Notes under the pieces: model-generated
Seen by the model: the letters and a program-made list of their open reading frames with translations, nothing else
Told to the model about the DNA's origin: nothing
The model's database searches: none
Assembly: GCF_001590785.1 (NCBI RefSeq)
Contig: NZ_LTAO01000004.1
Location: 49,216 to 103,777, forward strand
Length of the DNA: 54,562 bases
Direction: 5' to 3'
From: Alkalihalobacillus trypoxylicola
GTDB taxonomy: Bacteria; Bacillota; Bacilli; Bacillales; Bacillaceae_D
Position numbers and translations under genes: made by a program
In this document: in pieces, positions 9,832-22,092 of the stretch
Layout of the letters: the number at the start of each line of letters is the position of its first letter
Position numbering within the stretch: the first letter of the stretch is position 1

Positions 9832-11121
9832 TTACTTAATAAACCCTTTATATGAACGCTTAATTAGTTGACTTTCAATACGTTTCATCGTATCTAATGC
9901 TACACCAACCACGATTAATAATCCAGTTCCACCTACTTGCACCGATTGAGGTAAGTCAAGTAATTTTGTAAAGAATACTGGTAGAATGGCTACAACCGCA
10001 AGAAATAGTGCACCAACAAAGGTTAAGCGATATAAAATGCGCGTTAAGTAAGTTTGAGTTGTTTTACCTGGACGAATGCCTGGAATATAACCACCCTGCT
10101 TCTTAAGATTATCAGCCATCTTTTCAGGGTTGACTTGTACAAAAGTGTAAAAATACGTAAATCCAATAATTAATGCCGCATAAACGGCCATACCTATAGG
10201 TTTGGTATAATCAAAATGAGTAGTAATCCAAGTAGATATTGCATTATCTGCAAAGAATCCTGCAACAACTGGCGGAAACATAAACAACGATAGTGCAAAG
10301 ATAACCGGAATTACCCCTGCAGCATTTACCTTTAACGGCAAATGAGTTGATTGGCCTCCTACTGGACTACGACCAGCTAAACGTTTTGCATACTGGACTG
10401 GAATCTTTCTTAATGCTTGCTGTATGAATATAACACCGACAACAATGGCTAAAACTGCAAGCAATAATAAAGCTATTTTAACTAAACTTAAGAATAGTTG
10501 TTCTCCAGCACCTTGAATTTCTACAGCGTAGATTTGGTTAATGGCACTAGGAATCCCTGCCGCAATACCAGCAAAGATAATAATAGAAATTCCATTACCT
10601 ACTCCGTATGCTGTAATCTGTTCACCTAACCACATTAAAAATGCAGTTCCAGCAGTTAAAACGAGTGCGATAAATATATACGTTGGAACGGAAGGGTTTG
10701 GAATTAACCCTGGAAACATAGAATTAAAACCAATAGACATTCCTAACGCTTGAATAAATCCTAAAACGATCGTTCCATATCGAGTAAACTGAGCTAACTT
10801 ACGTCTGCCAGCTTCTCCTTGCTTAGCCCACTCTGCAAATTTTGGAACTACATCCATTTGTAACAACTGAACCACGATGGAAGCTGTAATGTATGGCATA
10901 ATTCCCATTGCAAAAATTGAAAAGTTCCCTAATGCTCCCCCGCCAAACGTATTGAGAAAGCCAAAGGCATTAGCTTGGTCAACAAAGTCTAGTACATCAC
11001 TATTAGAACCTGGAATAGGGATAAAGCTCCCAATCCTAAACACAATGAGCATAAGAAGGGTGAAAACAACCTTACGACGGATGTCACCCACTCTAATAAT
11101 GTTGGAGATCGTTTGGAACAT
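9832..11121 (-). CDS. secY: Protein translocase subunit SecY
   Basis: Channel subunit of the Sec translocon in the cytoplasmic membrane; its partner SecE is encoded at 37326-37520. It is 429 aa with ten predicted hydrophobic segments, beginning [22 protein letters not shown] at its N-terminal amphipathic region. Conserved motifs are PGINSD-like FIPIPGSNSD, NFSIFAMGIMPYITASI and GIRPGKTT in cytoplasmic loop 5, where SecA and ribosomes bind. Start ATG overlaps the rplO stop as TAATG, indicating coupling. Confidence 0.97.
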   Translation of the reverse strand: MFQTISNIIRVGDIRRKVVFTLLMLIVFRIGSFIPIPGSNSDVLDFVDQANAFGFLNTFGGGALGNFSIFAMGIMPYITASIVVQLLQMDVVPKFAEWAKQGEAGRRKLAQFTRYGTIVLGFIQALGMSIGFNSMFPGLIPNPSVPTYIFIALVLTAGTAFLMWLGEQITAYGVGNGISIIIFAGIAAGIPSAINQIYAVEIQGAGEQLFLSLVKIALLLLAVLAIVVGVIFIQQALRKIPVQYAKRLAGRSPVGGQSTHLPLKVNAAGVIPVIFALSLFMFPPVVAGFFADNAISTWITTHFDYTKPIGMAVYAALIIGFTYFYTFVQVNPEKMADNLKKQGGYIPGIRPGKTTQTYLTRILYRLTFVGALFLAVVAILPVFFTKLLDLPQSVQVGGTGLLIVVGVALDTMKRIESQLIKRSYKGFIK

Positions 11122-11561
11122 TAAATCACCTCTGTTTTTCCGCCAGCAGCTTCAATAGCTGCGACTGCTGAAGCAGAGAACTTGTGAGCTTTAACGGTTA
11201 AGTTTTTCTCAACTTTACCATTACCTAAAACTTTAATTCCGAATTTTACATTTTTAACTGTTCCACTCTCAATTAACAACTCAGGCGTAACTTCAGTACC
11301 GTCCTCAAAACGATTAAGTACATCTAAGTTAACGATCGTGAATTCTTTACGAGTTGGATTTGTAAAACCACGTTTTGGTAAACGACGGTACAATGGATTT
11401 TGACCACCCTCAAAACCTGGACGTACGCCTCCACCAGAACGAGCATTCTGACCTTTGTGTCCTTTTCCTGAAGTTTTTCCGTTTCCAGACCCGATACCGC
11501 GTCCTACGCGATTACGAACTTTACGTGAACCCTCTGCAGGTTTTAACTCATGAAGTTTCAT
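11121..11561 (-). CDS. rplO: 50S ribosomal protein L15
   Basis: Late-assembling 50S protein, 146 aa. It starts [20 protein letters not shown] and has the Gly-rich loop [19 protein letters not shown], then [24 protein letters not shown] split over the rRNA-binding extension. The start at 11561 follows GAGGTG. It is directly coupled to secY (TAATG), as in most bacteria. Confidence 0.97.
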   Translation of the reverse strand: MKLHELKPAEGSRKVRNRVGRGIGSGNGKTSGKGHKGQNARSGGGVRPGFEGGQNPLYRRLPKRGFTNPTRKEFTIVNLDVLNRFEDGTEVTPELLIESGTVKNVKFGIKVLGNGKVEKNLTVKAHKFSASAVAAIEAAGGKTEVI

Positions 11562-11594
11562 GTCGACACCTCCTCATATATAGAAATGATGATA

Positions 11595-11783
11595 TTATGC
11601 TTCGATTTCTTTGACTGTTAAAAGGTGTGAAACCTTATTTACCATACCGCGAATCGCTGCGTTGTCTTCTTGAACTACAGATTGATGCATCTTACGTAAT
11701 CCAAGAGTATTCACTGTAACGCGTTGGTCTTTAGGTCGACCAATAAGACTACGAGTGAGGGTAATTTCTAATTTCTTAGCCAT
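11595..11783 (-). CDS. rpmD: 50S ribosomal protein L30
   Basis: Small 50S protein, 62 aa (B. subtilis 59). [31 protein letters not shown] and [11 protein letters not shown] match the family. It lies between rpsE and rplO with a GGAGGG site 7 nt before ATG. It belongs to the spc operon. Confidence 0.96.
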   Translation of the reverse strand: MAKKLEITLTRSLIGRPKDQRVTVNTLGLRKMHQSVVQEDNAAIRGMVNKVSHLLTVKEIEA

Positions 11784-11797
11784 TTAATGTCCCTCCT

Positions 11798-12298
11798 TTA
11801 TCCTAACAGTTCTTCTACTGATTTACCGCGAAGTTTTGCAACATCTTCTACACGTTTTTGACTTTGTAACCCTTGTATAGTAGCACGTACCATATTAATA
11901 GGATTATTAGAGCCTAAAGATTTAGAAAGAATATCGCCTACACCTGCAAGCTCAAGAACCGCACGAACTGGTCCTCCAGCAATAACTCCAGTACCTTCAG
12001 AAGCTGGTTTTAATAATACACGGCCTGCTCCAAAGTGACCTTCTACCATATGAGGAATTGTAGTACCTACAACCGGCACTTCAATGAGGTTTTTCTTCGC
12101 ATCTTCTACCGCTTTACGGATTGCTTCAGGAACTTCCTGAGCTTTACCCATACCGAAACCGACATGACCGTTTTTATCGCCTACAACAACCAACGCAGCA
12201 AAGCGGAAACGACGTCCACCTTTTACTACTTTTGCTACACGATTGACAGCTACTACCTTTTCTTCAAGTTCCAATGTATTAGGGTCAATACGACGCAT
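11798..12298 (-). CDS. rpsE: 30S ribosomal protein S5
   Basis: 30S protein needed for decoding fidelity and the mRNA entry channel, 166 aa. The dsRBD-like N-terminal domain includes [21 protein letters not shown], the loop where spectinomycin-resistance changes arise; the sequence there looks wild type (VKGGRRF). The C-terminal domain carries GTTIPH and [10 protein letters not shown]. Its 14-nt spacing to rpmD suggests coupling. Confidence 0.97.
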   Translation of the reverse strand: MRRIDPNTLELEEKVVAVNRVAKVVKGGRRFRFAALVVVGDKNGHVGFGMGKAQEVPEAIRKAVEDAKKNLIEVPVVGTTIPHMVEGHFGAGRVLLKPASEGTGVIAGGPVRAVLELAGVGDILSKSLGSNNPINMVRATIQGLQSQKRVEDVAKLRGKSVEELLG

Positions 12299-12319
12299 TC
12301 ATTTTCCCTCCTTTTTCCT

Positions 12320-12682
12320 TTAAAATTCTAGACCAGCTTCACGAGCTGCATCTGCTAAAGTTGCTACACGGCCGTGGTATACATATCCACCACGATCAAA
12401 TACAACCACTTTATGTCCGTTCTCAACTGCACGCTTTGCAACAAGTTCTCCAACTTGTTTAGCCGCTTCTTTATTAGTTCCATTTTCTAAACCTAAGTCT
12501 TTATCCAAAGATGATGCAGAAGCTAATGTAACTCCGTTAACATCATCAATTAATTGAGCATAAATGTGTTTAGATGAACGGAAAACATTCAAGCGCGGAC
12601 GTTCAGGTGTGCCTGAGATAGCGCGACGAACATGAGCGTGTCTTTTCTTACGTGCCGTATTTTTATTAGGCTTCGTAATCAT
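12320..12682 (-). CDS. rplR: 50S ribosomal protein L18
   Basis: 5S-rRNA-binding protein that with L5 (and L25/Ctc) brings 5S rRNA to the 50S. It is 120 aa with a basic N-terminal tail ([20 protein letters not shown]) and the conserved [20 protein letters not shown] and [20 protein letters not shown]. It is in the spc operon between rplF and rpsE. Confidence 0.97.
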   Translation of the reverse strand: MITKPNKNTARKKRHAHVRRAISGTPERPRLNVFRSSKHIYAQLIDDVNGVTLASASSLDKDLGLENGTNKEAAKQVGELVAKRAVENGHKVVVFDRGGYVYHGRVATLADAAREAGLEF

Positions 12683-12712
12683 TGAACGTCAGTCCTTTCC
12701 GTAATTTAATGA

Positions 12713-13249
12713 TTATTTACCAGTTTTTCCTTCTTTACGACGGATATATTCACCTTCATAGCGAATCCCTTTACCTTTGTAAGGCTCAGGTAGACGTACG
12801 GAACGAATATTAGAAGCTAGTGCACCTACACGTTCTTTATCTATACCTTTAACAATAACTTTCGTATTTGAAGGAACTTCAATTTCAATTCCTGCTTCAG
12901 GAACAATCTCAACAGGGTGAGAGTACCCTACATTTAAAACAAGCTTTTGACCTGATTTAGTAGCACGGTAACCGACACCGACTAATTCTAAACCACGTTC
13001 GAAACCTTTTGTGACACCTTCTACCATGTTGTTGATCAAACTACGAGTTGTACCGTGAAGAGCTTTGTGCTCTTTCTTTTCAGATGGACGCTCAACCGTA
13101 ACTTGGCTTTCTTCAACATTTACTTTCATATCAGGATGAAGTTCACGAGTTAACTCACCTTTAGGACCCTTTACTGAGAAAGTAGTACCGTTAAGTGTGA
13201 TCGTTACTCCACTTGGAACCTCAACTGGTTTTTTACCAATACGAGACAT
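12713..13249 (-). CDS. rplF: 50S ribosomal protein L6
   Basis: 50S protein near the sarcin-ricin loop and the factor-binding site. It is 178 aa with two repeated alpha/beta domains. It begins [15 protein letters not shown] and ends with the signature [20 protein letters not shown] region. A GGAGGTGC site precedes ATG 13249. It is in the spc operon between rpsH and rplR. Confidence 0.97.
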   Translation of the reverse strand: MSRIGKKPVEVPSGVTITLNGTTFSVKGPKGELTRELHPDMKVNVEESQVTVERPSEKKEHKALHGTTRSLINNMVEGVTKGFERGLELVGVGYRATKSGQKLVLNVGYSHPVEIVPEAGIEIEVPSNTKVIVKGIDKERVGALASNIRSVRLPEPYKGKGIRYEGEYIRRKEGKTGK

Positions 13250-13282
13250 TACATTGCACCTCCGTTCAATTAAAGAATCTTT

Positions 13283-13681
13283 TTACCAAACGTACGCTAA
13301 AACTTCTCCGCCTACTTGTTGGCTACGAGCTTCTTTATCAGTTAAAACTCCGTTAGAAGTAGAGACGATAGCAATTCCAAGTCCACCTAATACGCGAGGA
13401 AGCTCACCAGCTTTCGCATATACACGAAGCCCTGGCTTACTGATACGTTTAAGACCTGTAATAACACGTTCGTTTGTTTGGCCGTATTTTAGGAAGATAC
13501 GGATAACTCCTTGTTTATTATCTTCAACATATTCGTAATCACGAATGAATCCTTCGCGCTTTAAAATTTCAGCAATTTCCTTCTTCACCTTTGAAGCAGG
13601 CAATTCTAATTTTTCGTGGCGAACTGTGTTCGCATTACGAATACGAGTCAGCATATCTGCAATTGGATCTGTCATGACCAT
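13283..13681 (-). CDS. rpsH: 30S ribosomal protein S8
   Basis: Central-domain 16S-binding protein, 132 aa. [20 protein letters not shown] and the C-terminal [20 protein letters not shown] match the family. In E. coli S8 is the translational repressor of the spc operon by binding near rplE; no comparable site is evident to me here. The gene follows rpsN by 29 nt. Confidence 0.97.
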   Translation of the reverse strand: MVMTDPIADMLTRIRNANTVRHEKLELPASKVKKEIAEILKREGFIRDYEYVEDNKQGVIRIFLKYGQTNERVITGLKRISKPGLRVYAKAGELPRVLGGLGIAIVSTSNGVLTDKEARSQQVGGEVLAYVW

Positions 13682-13710
13682 TTTTTTATACCTCCTTCCC
13701 GTTCTTGAGC

Positions 13711-13914
<204 letters not shown>

Positions 13915-13926
13915 TTAGGACACCAA

Positions 13927-14466
13927 TTATTTTTTGAATGGCATTCCCATATGTGTTAATAATTCACGTGCTTCTTCATCTGTATTAGCTGTTGTTACAA
14001 TAACAACATCCATACCGCGCACTTTGTCTACTTTATCGTAGTCAATTTCAGGGAAAATTAATTGCTCTTTTACACCAAGAGTATAATTCCCACGACCATC
14101 AAAAGCTTTATTAGAAATACCTCGGAAGTCACGTACACGTGGTAAAGATACACTAACTAACTTATCTAAGAACTCATACATACGCTCTCCACGAAGAGTG
14201 ACCTTTGCACCGATTGGCATACCTTCACGAAGCTTAAAACCTGCGATAGATTTTTTTGCTTTTGTGATTAAAGGCTTTTGACCTGTAATTTCAGCTAGTT
14301 CTTCAACTGCTTTATCTAACGCTTTTGCATTAGAAACAGCATCACCAACACCCATATTGACGACAATCTTTTCAAGTTTAGGAACAGCCATTACTGACGT
14401 ATAATTAAACTTCTCTACTAGAGAAGAAACGATTTCTTTTGAATACTTTTCCTTTAAACGATTCAT
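13927..14466 (-). CDS. rplE: 50S ribosomal protein L5
   Basis: 5S-rRNA-binding protein of the central protuberance that contacts P-site tRNA and S13. It is 179 aa with [49 protein letters not shown] and [18 protein letters not shown], all conserved. It is in the spc operon between rplX and rpsN. Confidence 0.97.
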   Translation of the reverse strand: MNRLKEKYSKEIVSSLVEKFNYTSVMAVPKLEKIVVNMGVGDAVSNAKALDKAVEELAEITGQKPLITKAKKSIAGFKLREGMPIGAKVTLRGERMYEFLDKLVSVSLPRVRDFRGISNKAFDGRGNYTLGVKEQLIFPEIDYDKVDKVRGMDVVIVTTANTDEEARELLTHMGMPFKK

Positions 14467-14490
14467 AGGATTAACCTCCTTTCAACCTGA

Positions 14491-14811
14491 CTACTTATCT
14501 AAAACTTCGCCAGACTTTTTAGCAATACGTACTTTTTTTCCATCTTTTACTTCGTACCCTACACGTGTAGGTTCACCTGACTTAGGATCAACTGGCATTA
14601 CGTTTGAAACATGAATCGGTGCTTCTTGATTTAAAATTCCACCTTGTGGATTTTCTTGAGATGGTTTCGCGTGTTTTTTTACGATATTGATACCTTCTAC
14701 AAGGACACGATCCTTTTTAGGGAATGCTTCTAAAATAACGCCTTGTTTTCCTTTGTCTTTACCAGTGATTACTTTTACAGTATCACCTTTTTTGACATGC
14801 AATTTTGCCAT
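14491..14811 (-). CDS. rplX: 50S ribosomal protein L24
   Basis: Assembly-initiator 50S protein that binds the 5' end of 23S rRNA; it has a KOW-type SH3 barrel. It is 106 aa, slightly longer than the 103 of B. subtilis. [39 protein letters not shown] and [19 protein letters not shown] are diagnostic. It is in the spc operon after rplN. Confidence 0.97.
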   Translation of the reverse strand: MAKLHVKKGDTVKVITGKDKGKQGVILEAFPKKDRVLVEGINIVKKHAKPSQENPQGGILNQEAPIHVSNVMPVDPKSGEPTRVGYEVKDGKKVRIAKKSGEVLDK

Positions 14812-14850
14812 GTTCGCACCTCCTTGACAGGCCTTCTCATTAATGAGTAA

Positions 14851-15225
<375 letters not shown>

Positions 15226-15251
15226 TTACCTCCCTTCAACTAAAACATCGA

Positions 15252-15512
15252 TTAAATGATAACCGCTTCTTCTACAATTTCTACTAAACGAAAACGTTTA
15301 TCTTTTGAAAGTGGACGCGTTTCCATGATTTGAACAATATCGCCTACTTTAGCTTTGTTATCTTCATCATGCGCTTTAAACTTCTTAGAATACTTTACAC
15401 GTTTACCGTATAAACGGTCCTTTTTGTAAGTTTCAACAAGAACAGAAATTGTTTTATCCATTTTGTCTGAAACAACACGCCCAGTATATACTTTACGTTG
15501 GTTGCGATCCAT
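15252..15512 (-). CDS. rpsQ: 30S ribosomal protein S17
   Basis: Primary 16S-binding protein with an OB fold, 86 aa. [40 protein letters not shown] and [20 protein letters not shown] identify it. It is 18 nt downstream of rpmC and ends the S10 gene set. Confidence 0.97.
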   Translation of the reverse strand: MDRNQRKVYTGRVVSDKMDKTISVLVETYKKDRLYGKRVKYSKKFKAHDEDNKAKVGDIVQIMETRPLSKDKRFRLVEIVEEAVII

Positions 15513-15530
15513 AGTTTAGCAAACCTCCTT

Positions 15531-16820
<1,290 letters not shown>

Positions 16821-16823
16821 GCT

Positions 16824-17165
16824 TTATCCCTCCTTCTTTTCTGTTACAACTAGTGTGATGTGGCTAGTACGCTTGTTAATACGGCTAGCACGACCTTGTG
16901 CACGCGGACGGAATCTCTTAAGCGTTACACCTTCATCAACAAAAATTTCACTAATTACAAGATTATTTGGCTCCATTTCATAATTGTGCTCTGCATTCGC
17001 AATTGCTGAATTAAGTAATTTCTCAACAACTGGGGAAGCAGCCTTTGGTGTGTGGCGTAAAATTGCAATCGCCTCTCCAACCTGCTTTCCGCGAATAAGA
17101 TCAACAACTAATCGAACTTTACGAGGAGCAATACGAATTTGTTTGGCTACAGCTTTAGCTTGCAT
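16824..17165 (-). CDS. rplV: 50S ribosomal protein L22
   Basis: 50S protein lining the exit tunnel; its beta-hairpin reaches the constriction. It is 113 aa with [40 protein letters not shown] and the hairpin [20 protein letters not shown]. No deletion of the kind tied to macrolide resistance is evident in the hairpin. Confidence 0.97.
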   Translation of the reverse strand: MQAKAVAKQIRIAPRKVRLVVDLIRGKQVGEAIAILRHTPKAASPVVEKLLNSAIANAEHNYEMEPNNLVISEIFVDEGVTLKRFRPRAQGRASRINKRTSHITLVVTEKKEG

Positions 17166-17193
17166 AGACTAAAGACCTCCTCTCTTACTCACC

Positions 17194-17472
17194 TTAACGT
17201 CTTGTTTTCTTATCATCAGCGGCATGACTTTTATACGTACGACTAGGTGCGAACTCACCAAGTTTGTGTCCTACCATATCTTCAGAAATGTATACAGGAA
17301 CATGCTTGCGACCATCATAGACAGCAATTGTATGACCAATAAATTCAGGGAAAATCGTTGAACGGCGTGACCACGTTTTGATAACGCGCTTATCACTTCC
17401 TTCATTCATCGATTCAACTTTGTTCATTAAATGATCATCGACAAAAGGTCCCTTTTTTAAACTACGACCCAT
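17194..17472 (-). CDS. rpsS: 30S ribosomal protein S19
   Basis: 30S head protein, partner of S13, contacting the 50S through bridge B1a. It is 92 aa with [40 protein letters not shown] and [20 protein letters not shown]. It follows rplB with a 63-nt spacer. Confidence 0.97.
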   Translation of the reverse strand: MGRSLKKGPFVDDHLMNKVESMNEGSDKRVIKTWSRRSTIFPEFIGHTIAVYDGRKHVPVYISEDMVGHKLGEFAPSRTYKSHAADDKKTRR

Positions 17473-17535
17473 TAGATATCCTCCCTTCGTGATTAGCGCA
17501 CGGTTCTATTCCTTAGAACCGTAGCACAAACCCCG

Positions 17536-18366
17536 TTATTTTTTACGACGGCGTACAATATACTTATCAGACGCTTTGTTTTTCTTACGTGTTTTGAAAC
17601 CAAGAGTTGGTTTACCCCATGGTGACATTGGTGATTTACGACCGATTGGCGCTTTACCTTCACCACCACCGTGTGGGTGATCGTTAGGGTTCATAACAGA
17701 ACCACGAACAGTTGGACGTTTACCTAACCAACGAGAACGACCTGCTTTACCAATGTTTACTAGCTCATGCTCAATATTTCCAACTTGACCAATCGTAGCA
17801 CGGCAAGTAGCAAGGATGTAGCGAGTTTCGCCTGAGTTCAAACGAACAAGCACGTAATCATCTTCTTTACCTAACACTTGAGCTTCTGTACCAGCAGAAC
17901 GAACTAGCTGTCCGCCTTTTCCTGGTTTTAACTCAATGTTATGAATAACTGTACCAACAGGAATGTTCTTAAGTGGTAGTGCATTACCAATTTTAATATC
18001 AGAATTTGCACCTGACTCAATAACCATATCTACTTTAAGGCCTTTTGGCGCTAAAATATAACGTTTTTCTCCATCAGCATAATTAATTAAAGCGATGTTA
18101 GCAGAACGGTTTGGATCATATTCGATTGTAGCAACGCGTCCTGGAATTCCATCTTTAGTACGTTTAAAATCAATCACACGGTATTGGCGCTTATGTCCAC
18201 CACCTTGATGACGTACAGTTAATTTACCTTGATTATTACGACCGCCTTTTTTATGAAGCGGAGCTAATAATGATTTTTCCGGCTTATCTGTAGTGATTTC
18301 ACTGAAATCTAGTGAAGTCATACCACGACGGCCGGCACTGGTTGGTTTATACTTTTTAATAGCCAT
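17536..18366 (-). CDS. rplB: 50S ribosomal protein L2
   Basis: Core 50S protein next to the peptidyl-transferase centre, needed for subunit joining. It is 276 aa with [20 protein letters not shown] and, near the C-terminus, [19 protein letters not shown], which carries the conserved His of the family, then the basic tail [16 protein letters not shown]. It is in the S10 operon after rplW. Confidence 0.98.
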   Translation of the reverse strand: MAIKKYKPTSAGRRGMTSLDFSEITTDKPEKSLLAPLHKKGGRNNQGKLTVRHQGGGHKRQYRVIDFKRTKDGIPGRVATIEYDPNRSANIALINYADGEKRYILAPKGLKVDMVIESGANSDIKIGNALPLKNIPVGTVIHNIELKPGKGGQLVRSAGTEAQVLGKEDDYVLVRLNSGETRYILATCRATIGQVGNIEHELVNIGKAGRSRWLGKRPTVRGSVMNPNDHPHGGGEGKAPIGRKSPMSPWGKPTLGFKTRKKNKASDKYIVRRRKK

Positions 18367-18391
18367 GTTTAGTTACCTCCTTCTTTAGAAA

Positions 18392-18682
18392 TTAAACTCC
18401 CTCAAAGAATTCAAGCTCTTTGCTTTCTGGTGTTAGCGTGACAATAGCTTTCTTACGACGAGCTGTATAGCCAGTGTAACGACCAAAACGCTTTTCTTTT
18501 CCTTTGTAGTTCATTGTATTGACCTTAGAAACTTTCACTTCGAAGATCTCTTCAACCGCATCTTTAATTTGAGTTTTGTTAGCACGTACATCTACTTCAA
18601 ATGTATAACGCTTTTCTCCCATTAAATCAGCTGAACGTTCTGTAATGACTGGGCGCTTAATGATATCACGAGCATTTGACAT
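18392..18682 (-). CDS. rplW: 50S ribosomal protein L23
   Basis: Tunnel-exit 50S protein, the docking point of trigger factor and SRP. It is 96 aa with [40 protein letters not shown] and the flexible loop [18 protein letters not shown]. Its ATG overlaps the rplD stop as TAATG. Confidence 0.97.
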   Translation of the reverse strand: MSNARDIIKRPVITERSADLMGEKRYTFEVDVRANKTQIKDAVEEIFEVKVSKVNTMNYKGKEKRFGRYTGYTARRKKAIVTLTPESKELEFFEGV

Positions 18683-19305
18683 TACGCAAGCACCTCCTCT
18701 ACCATTTCAACGGCTGCTTTGGTGATGATTAGCTTATCATGCTTGAGGACATCTAATACATTAACACCATCTGCTGTAACGATTGTTACACCTGGAATAT
18801 TGCGAGCTGATAATGATACTTTTTCATCGTAGTTAGCTGTAACAATCAATGCTTTTGATTCTACAGATAATGATGAAAGTACATTAACCATCTCTTTTGT
18901 TTTAATAGATTCAAATTTCAAATCGTCTAAAACAATAATTTCTGCTGCACTCACTTTCGTAGATAGAGCAGATTTAATAGCTAAACGACGAACTTTTTTC
19001 GGCAATTTGTAGCTGTAGCTACGTGGAGTAGGACCGAAAACGACTCCACCACCAACCCATTGTGGTGAACGGATAGATCCTTGACGCGCACGTCCAGTTC
19101 CTTTTTGACGCCAAGGCTTACGACCGCCTCCGCGAACTTCCGAACGTCCTTTTGTTTTGTGTGTTCCTTGACGAAGTGAAGCTTGTTGCATAATAACCGC
19201 GTCATGAAGAACACTTTTATTTGGTTCGATACCAAAAATTGATTCCGTTAACTCAATGTCTCCAACTTGAGAACCTGATTGATTTAATAATGCTACTTTC
19301 GGCAT
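18682..19305 (-). CDS. rplD: 50S ribosomal protein L4
   Basis: 50S tunnel protein, 207 aa. In many bacteria L4 also represses the S10 operon by binding its leader. The long tunnel loop (about 45-95) reads [20 protein letters not shown]; the KPWRQKGTG stretch, where macrolide-resistance changes arise, looks wild type. A structured leader before rpsJ (20344-20469) is a candidate target for this protein. Confidence 0.97.
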   Translation of the reverse strand: MPKVALLNQSGSQVGDIELTESIFGIEPNKSVLHDAVIMQQASLRQGTHKTKGRSEVRGGGRKPWRQKGTGRARQGSIRSPQWVGGGVVFGPTPRSYSYKLPKKVRRLAIKSALSTKVSAAEIIVLDDLKFESIKTKEMVNVLSSLSVESKALIVTANYDEKVSLSARNIPGVTIVTADGVNVLDVLKHDKLIITKAAVEMVEEVLA

Positions 19306-19332
19306 GATGTGGCCTCCTTTCTTAAATGGTTA

Positions 19333-19962
19333 TTAGTTTCCTTTAACCGCACTTTGTACAGTAACATAGCTCTTTTTAGCACCTGGTACGTTACCTTTTA
19401 CTAATAATAAGTTACGCTCTGTATCTACTTTAACAACTTCTAGGTTTTGAATGGTAATTTGCTCTCCACCCATACGTCCTGGTAATAATTTACCTTTAAA
19501 TACTCTGTTTGGAGCAACAGGACCCATTGAACCAGGGCGACGGTGATATCTAGAACCGTGAGACATTGGTCCACGAGATTGGTTATGGCGTTTAATAGCA
19601 CCTTGGAAACCTTTCCCTTTAGATATTCCTGTTACATCAATTGTTTCTCCAATTTCAAAAGTATCTACCTTAACTTCTTGCCCTACTTCATAGTCAGCAA
19701 GATTAACGTTACGGATTTCCTTAACGAAGCGCTTAGGTGTTGTGTTTGCTTTCGCAGCATGACCTTCAGCTGGTTTATTAATGTTTGATTTCTTCTGATC
19801 AGCAAAGCCTAATTGAATAGACTCATAACCGTCAGCTTCTACCGTTTTAACTTGTAAAACCACATTTGGCTCAGCTTCAATTACAGTTACAGGAATAACT
19901 TCACCGTTTTCTGCAAAAACTTGAGTCATACCGATTTTTCTTCCTAAGATTCCTTTGGACAT
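19333..19962 (-). CDS. rplC: 50S ribosomal protein L3
   Basis: 50S assembly-initiator protein whose loop approaches the peptidyl-transferase centre. From ATG 19962 it is 209 aa ([20 protein letters not shown]), as in B. subtilis. A GTG three codons upstream overlaps the GGGAGGTG site and is rejected. The central loop has [20 protein letters not shown] and [15 protein letters not shown]. It is second in the S10 operon. Confidence 0.97.
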   Translation of the reverse strand: MSKGILGRKIGMTQVFAENGEVIPVTVIEAEPNVVLQVKTVEADGYESIQLGFADQKKSNINKPAEGHAAKANTTPKRFVKEIRNVNLADYEVGQEVKVDTFEIGETIDVTGISKGKGFQGAIKRHNQSRGPMSHGSRYHRRPGSMGPVAPNRVFKGKLLPGRMGGEQITIQNLEVVKVDTERNLLLVKGNVPGAKKSYVTVQSAVKGN

Positions 19963-20034
19963 CCGAAACACCTCCCAAAAATTTTATTTTTGCCATTTTA
20001 TTTATACACGAAAGACTTTTAAACAGTCTTGTTA

Positions 20035-20469
<435 letters not shown>

Positions 20470-20475
20470 TTAAAT

Positions 20476-20504
20476 ATTATACAGGAATCTATATACCAAT
20501 TCAA
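20476..20504 (-). promoter_or_regulatory. Sigma-A promoter P1 of the S10 operon
   Basis: -35 TTGAAT (20499-20504), 17-nt spacer, -10 TATAAT (20476-20481) on the minus strand. It lies downstream of the tuf terminator and 130 nt before rpsJ. Confidence 0.85.
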
Positions 20505-20533
20505 GTAATTATTTAACCGATCACACTTTTTCT

Positions 20534-20562
20534 ATTATATAGATTGAAGCCTTTGATTGCAA
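20534..20562 (-). promoter_or_regulatory. Sigma-A promoter P2 of the S10 operon
   Basis: -35 TTGCAA (20557-20562), 17-nt spacer, perfect -10 TATAAT (20534-20539). Its -10 is 58 bp upstream of that of P1, so the superoperon appears to have tandem promoters. Confidence 0.75.
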
Positions 20563-20582
20563 GTATGTTTTTAAAAGAATTT

Positions 20583-20659
20583 TATCTTCTATAATAGAGA
20601 TGTTTTTTTCTATTTTTCTTATGAACGAGAGTAAGCTTTTTCAAGTATCTTCTATAATA
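20583..20659 (-). repeat. Direct repeat of a 14-bp promoter-like element
   Basis: TATTATAGAAGATA occurs exactly twice on the minus strand, at 20583-20596 and 20646-20659, 63 bp apart. Each copy starts with a -10-like TATTAT but has no good -35. They continue the roughly 60-bp spacing of the -10 boxes of P1 and P2. Confidence 0.6.
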
Positions 20660-20718
20660 AGCTCGAAACAAAAATAGTCTTAGTGATAGGAATTGTTCTT
20701 TTATATATATTTAACTAA

Positions 20719-20752
20719 CAAAAAAAGAGCATCCCAGAAAGGGATACTCTTT
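20719..20752 (-). terminator. Rho-independent terminator after tuf
   Basis: 11-bp stem AAGAGTATCCC / GGGATGCTCTT (one T-G pair), 5-nt loop, then seven T on the minus strand. It separates the str operon from the S10 operon. Confidence 0.93.
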
Positions 20753-20769
20753 ATAACGAGAATTCGTTA

Positions 20770-21960
20770 TTATTTTGTGATTGTTGCAACAACGCCAGCA
20801 CCAACAGTACGTCCACCTTCACGGATTGAGAACTTAGTTCCTTCTTCAATCGCGATTGGTGAAATTAATTCAACTGTCATTTCGATGTTGTCACCAGGCA
20901 TAACCATTTCAACACCTTCTGGTAAATGAACGATACCTGTTACGTCAGTTGTACGGAAGTAGAACTGAGGACGGTAGTTTGAGAAGAATGGAGTATGACG
21001 TCCACCCTCTTCTTTAGATAATACATAAACTTCAGCTTTGAAGTTTGTGTGTGGTGTAATTGTTCCTGGCTTAGCAAGAACTTGACCACGTTGGATATCT
21101 TCACGAGATACACCACGTAGTAACGCACCAATGTTATCTCCAGCTTCAGCATAGTCAAGAAGCTTACGGAACATTTCTACTCCAGTAACTGTTGTAGAAG
21201 ATTTTTCCTCAGCAAGACCGATGATATCAATAACATCACCAACATTAAGTTGTCCACGCTCTACACGACCTGTAGCAACTGTTCCACGACCAGTGATTGA
21301 GAAAACATCCTCAACTGGCATCATGAAAGGCTTATCAGTGTCACGTGGAGGAGTTGGGATATACTCGTCAACTGCATTCATTAGTTCAACGATTTTTTCT
21401 TCCCAAGCAGCGTCACCTTCTAAAGCTTTAAGAGCAGAACCTTGGATAACAGGAATGTCATCACCAGGGAAATCGTACTCAGAAAGAAGGTCACGTACTT
21501 CCATTTCTACTAATTCTAATAATTCTTCGTCATCAACCATGTCACATTTGTTTAAGAATACAACAAGGTAAGGTACACCTACTTGACGAGAAAGTAAGAT
21601 GTGCTCACGAGTTTGTGGCATTGGACCATCAGCAGCAGAAACTACTAAGATTCCTCCGTCCATTTGTGCAGCACCAGTGATCATGTTTTTAACATAGTCA
21701 GCGTGTCCTGGGCAGTCAACGTGCGCATAGTGACGAGAATCAGTTTCGTACTCAACGTGTGCAGTAGAGATTGTGATACCACGCTCACGCTCTTCTGGAG
21801 CACCATCGATAGCATCATATGCCATTGCCGTTCCTTTACCAGAACGTTTAGCTAATACAGTAGTAATAGCAGCAGTTAATGTAGTTTTACCATGGTCAAC
21901 GTGTCCAATAGTACCAATGTTGGCATGTGTTTTGGAGCGGTCAAATTTTTCTTTACCCAT
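20770..21960 (-). CDS. tuf: Translation elongation factor Tu
   Basis: GTPase that delivers aminoacyl-tRNA to the ribosome, 396 aa. G1 GHVDHGKT (19-26), switch region RGITIS, G3 DCPGH (about 81-85), G4 NKCD and G5 SALK are all present, followed by the two beta-barrel domains. The N-terminus is MGKEKF rather than the common MAKEKF. It is the last gene of the str operon; a 132-nt gap after fusA carries a possible extra promoter, which would fit the high demand for EF-Tu. Confidence 0.98.
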   Translation of the reverse strand: MGKEKFDRSKTHANIGTIGHVDHGKTTLTAAITTVLAKRSGKGTAMAYDAIDGAPEERERGITISTAHVEYETDSRHYAHVDCPGHADYVKNMITGAAQMDGGILVVSAADGPMPQTREHILLSRQVGVPYLVVFLNKCDMVDDEELLELVEMEVRDLLSEYDFPGDDIPVIQGSALKALEGDAAWEEKIVELMNAVDEYIPTPPRDTDKPFMMPVEDVFSITGRGTVATGRVERGQLNVGDVIDIIGLAEEKSSTTVTGVEMFRKLLDYAEAGDNIGALLRGVSREDIQRGQVLAKPGTITPHTNFKAEVYVLSKEEGGRHTPFFSNYRPQFYFRTTDVTGIVHLPEGVEMVMPGDNIEMTVELISPIAIEEGTKFSIREGGRTVGAGVVATITK

Positions 21961-22050
21961 GATTCATTTCCTCCCTTAATTTAAGCATTTAAGATTTTTA
22001 TTGAGTAAGAAAGGTAATATACCCATTTATTATTGAATAATACCTTCCTT

Positions 22051-22079
22051 AATATACAACAAATTATACAAAGAAACAA
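22051..22079 (-). promoter_or_regulatory. Possible internal promoter of tuf
   Basis: -35 TTGTTT (22074-22079), 17-nt spacer, -10 TATATT (22051-22056) in the fusA-tuf gap. Hexamers are fair, not strong. Downstream, GAAGGTA/TTACCTTTC arms can pair in the leader. Confidence 0.45.
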
Positions 22080-22092
22080 TTATTACGAGTGA

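Noticed and set aside
12035-12331. Longer reading frames on the plus strand, such as this 98-codon one and others opposite rpoC, tuf and rpoB
   Set aside because: They lie antisense to highly conserved genes, have atypical composition and no ribosome sites; they are by-products of the coding sequence on the other strand.
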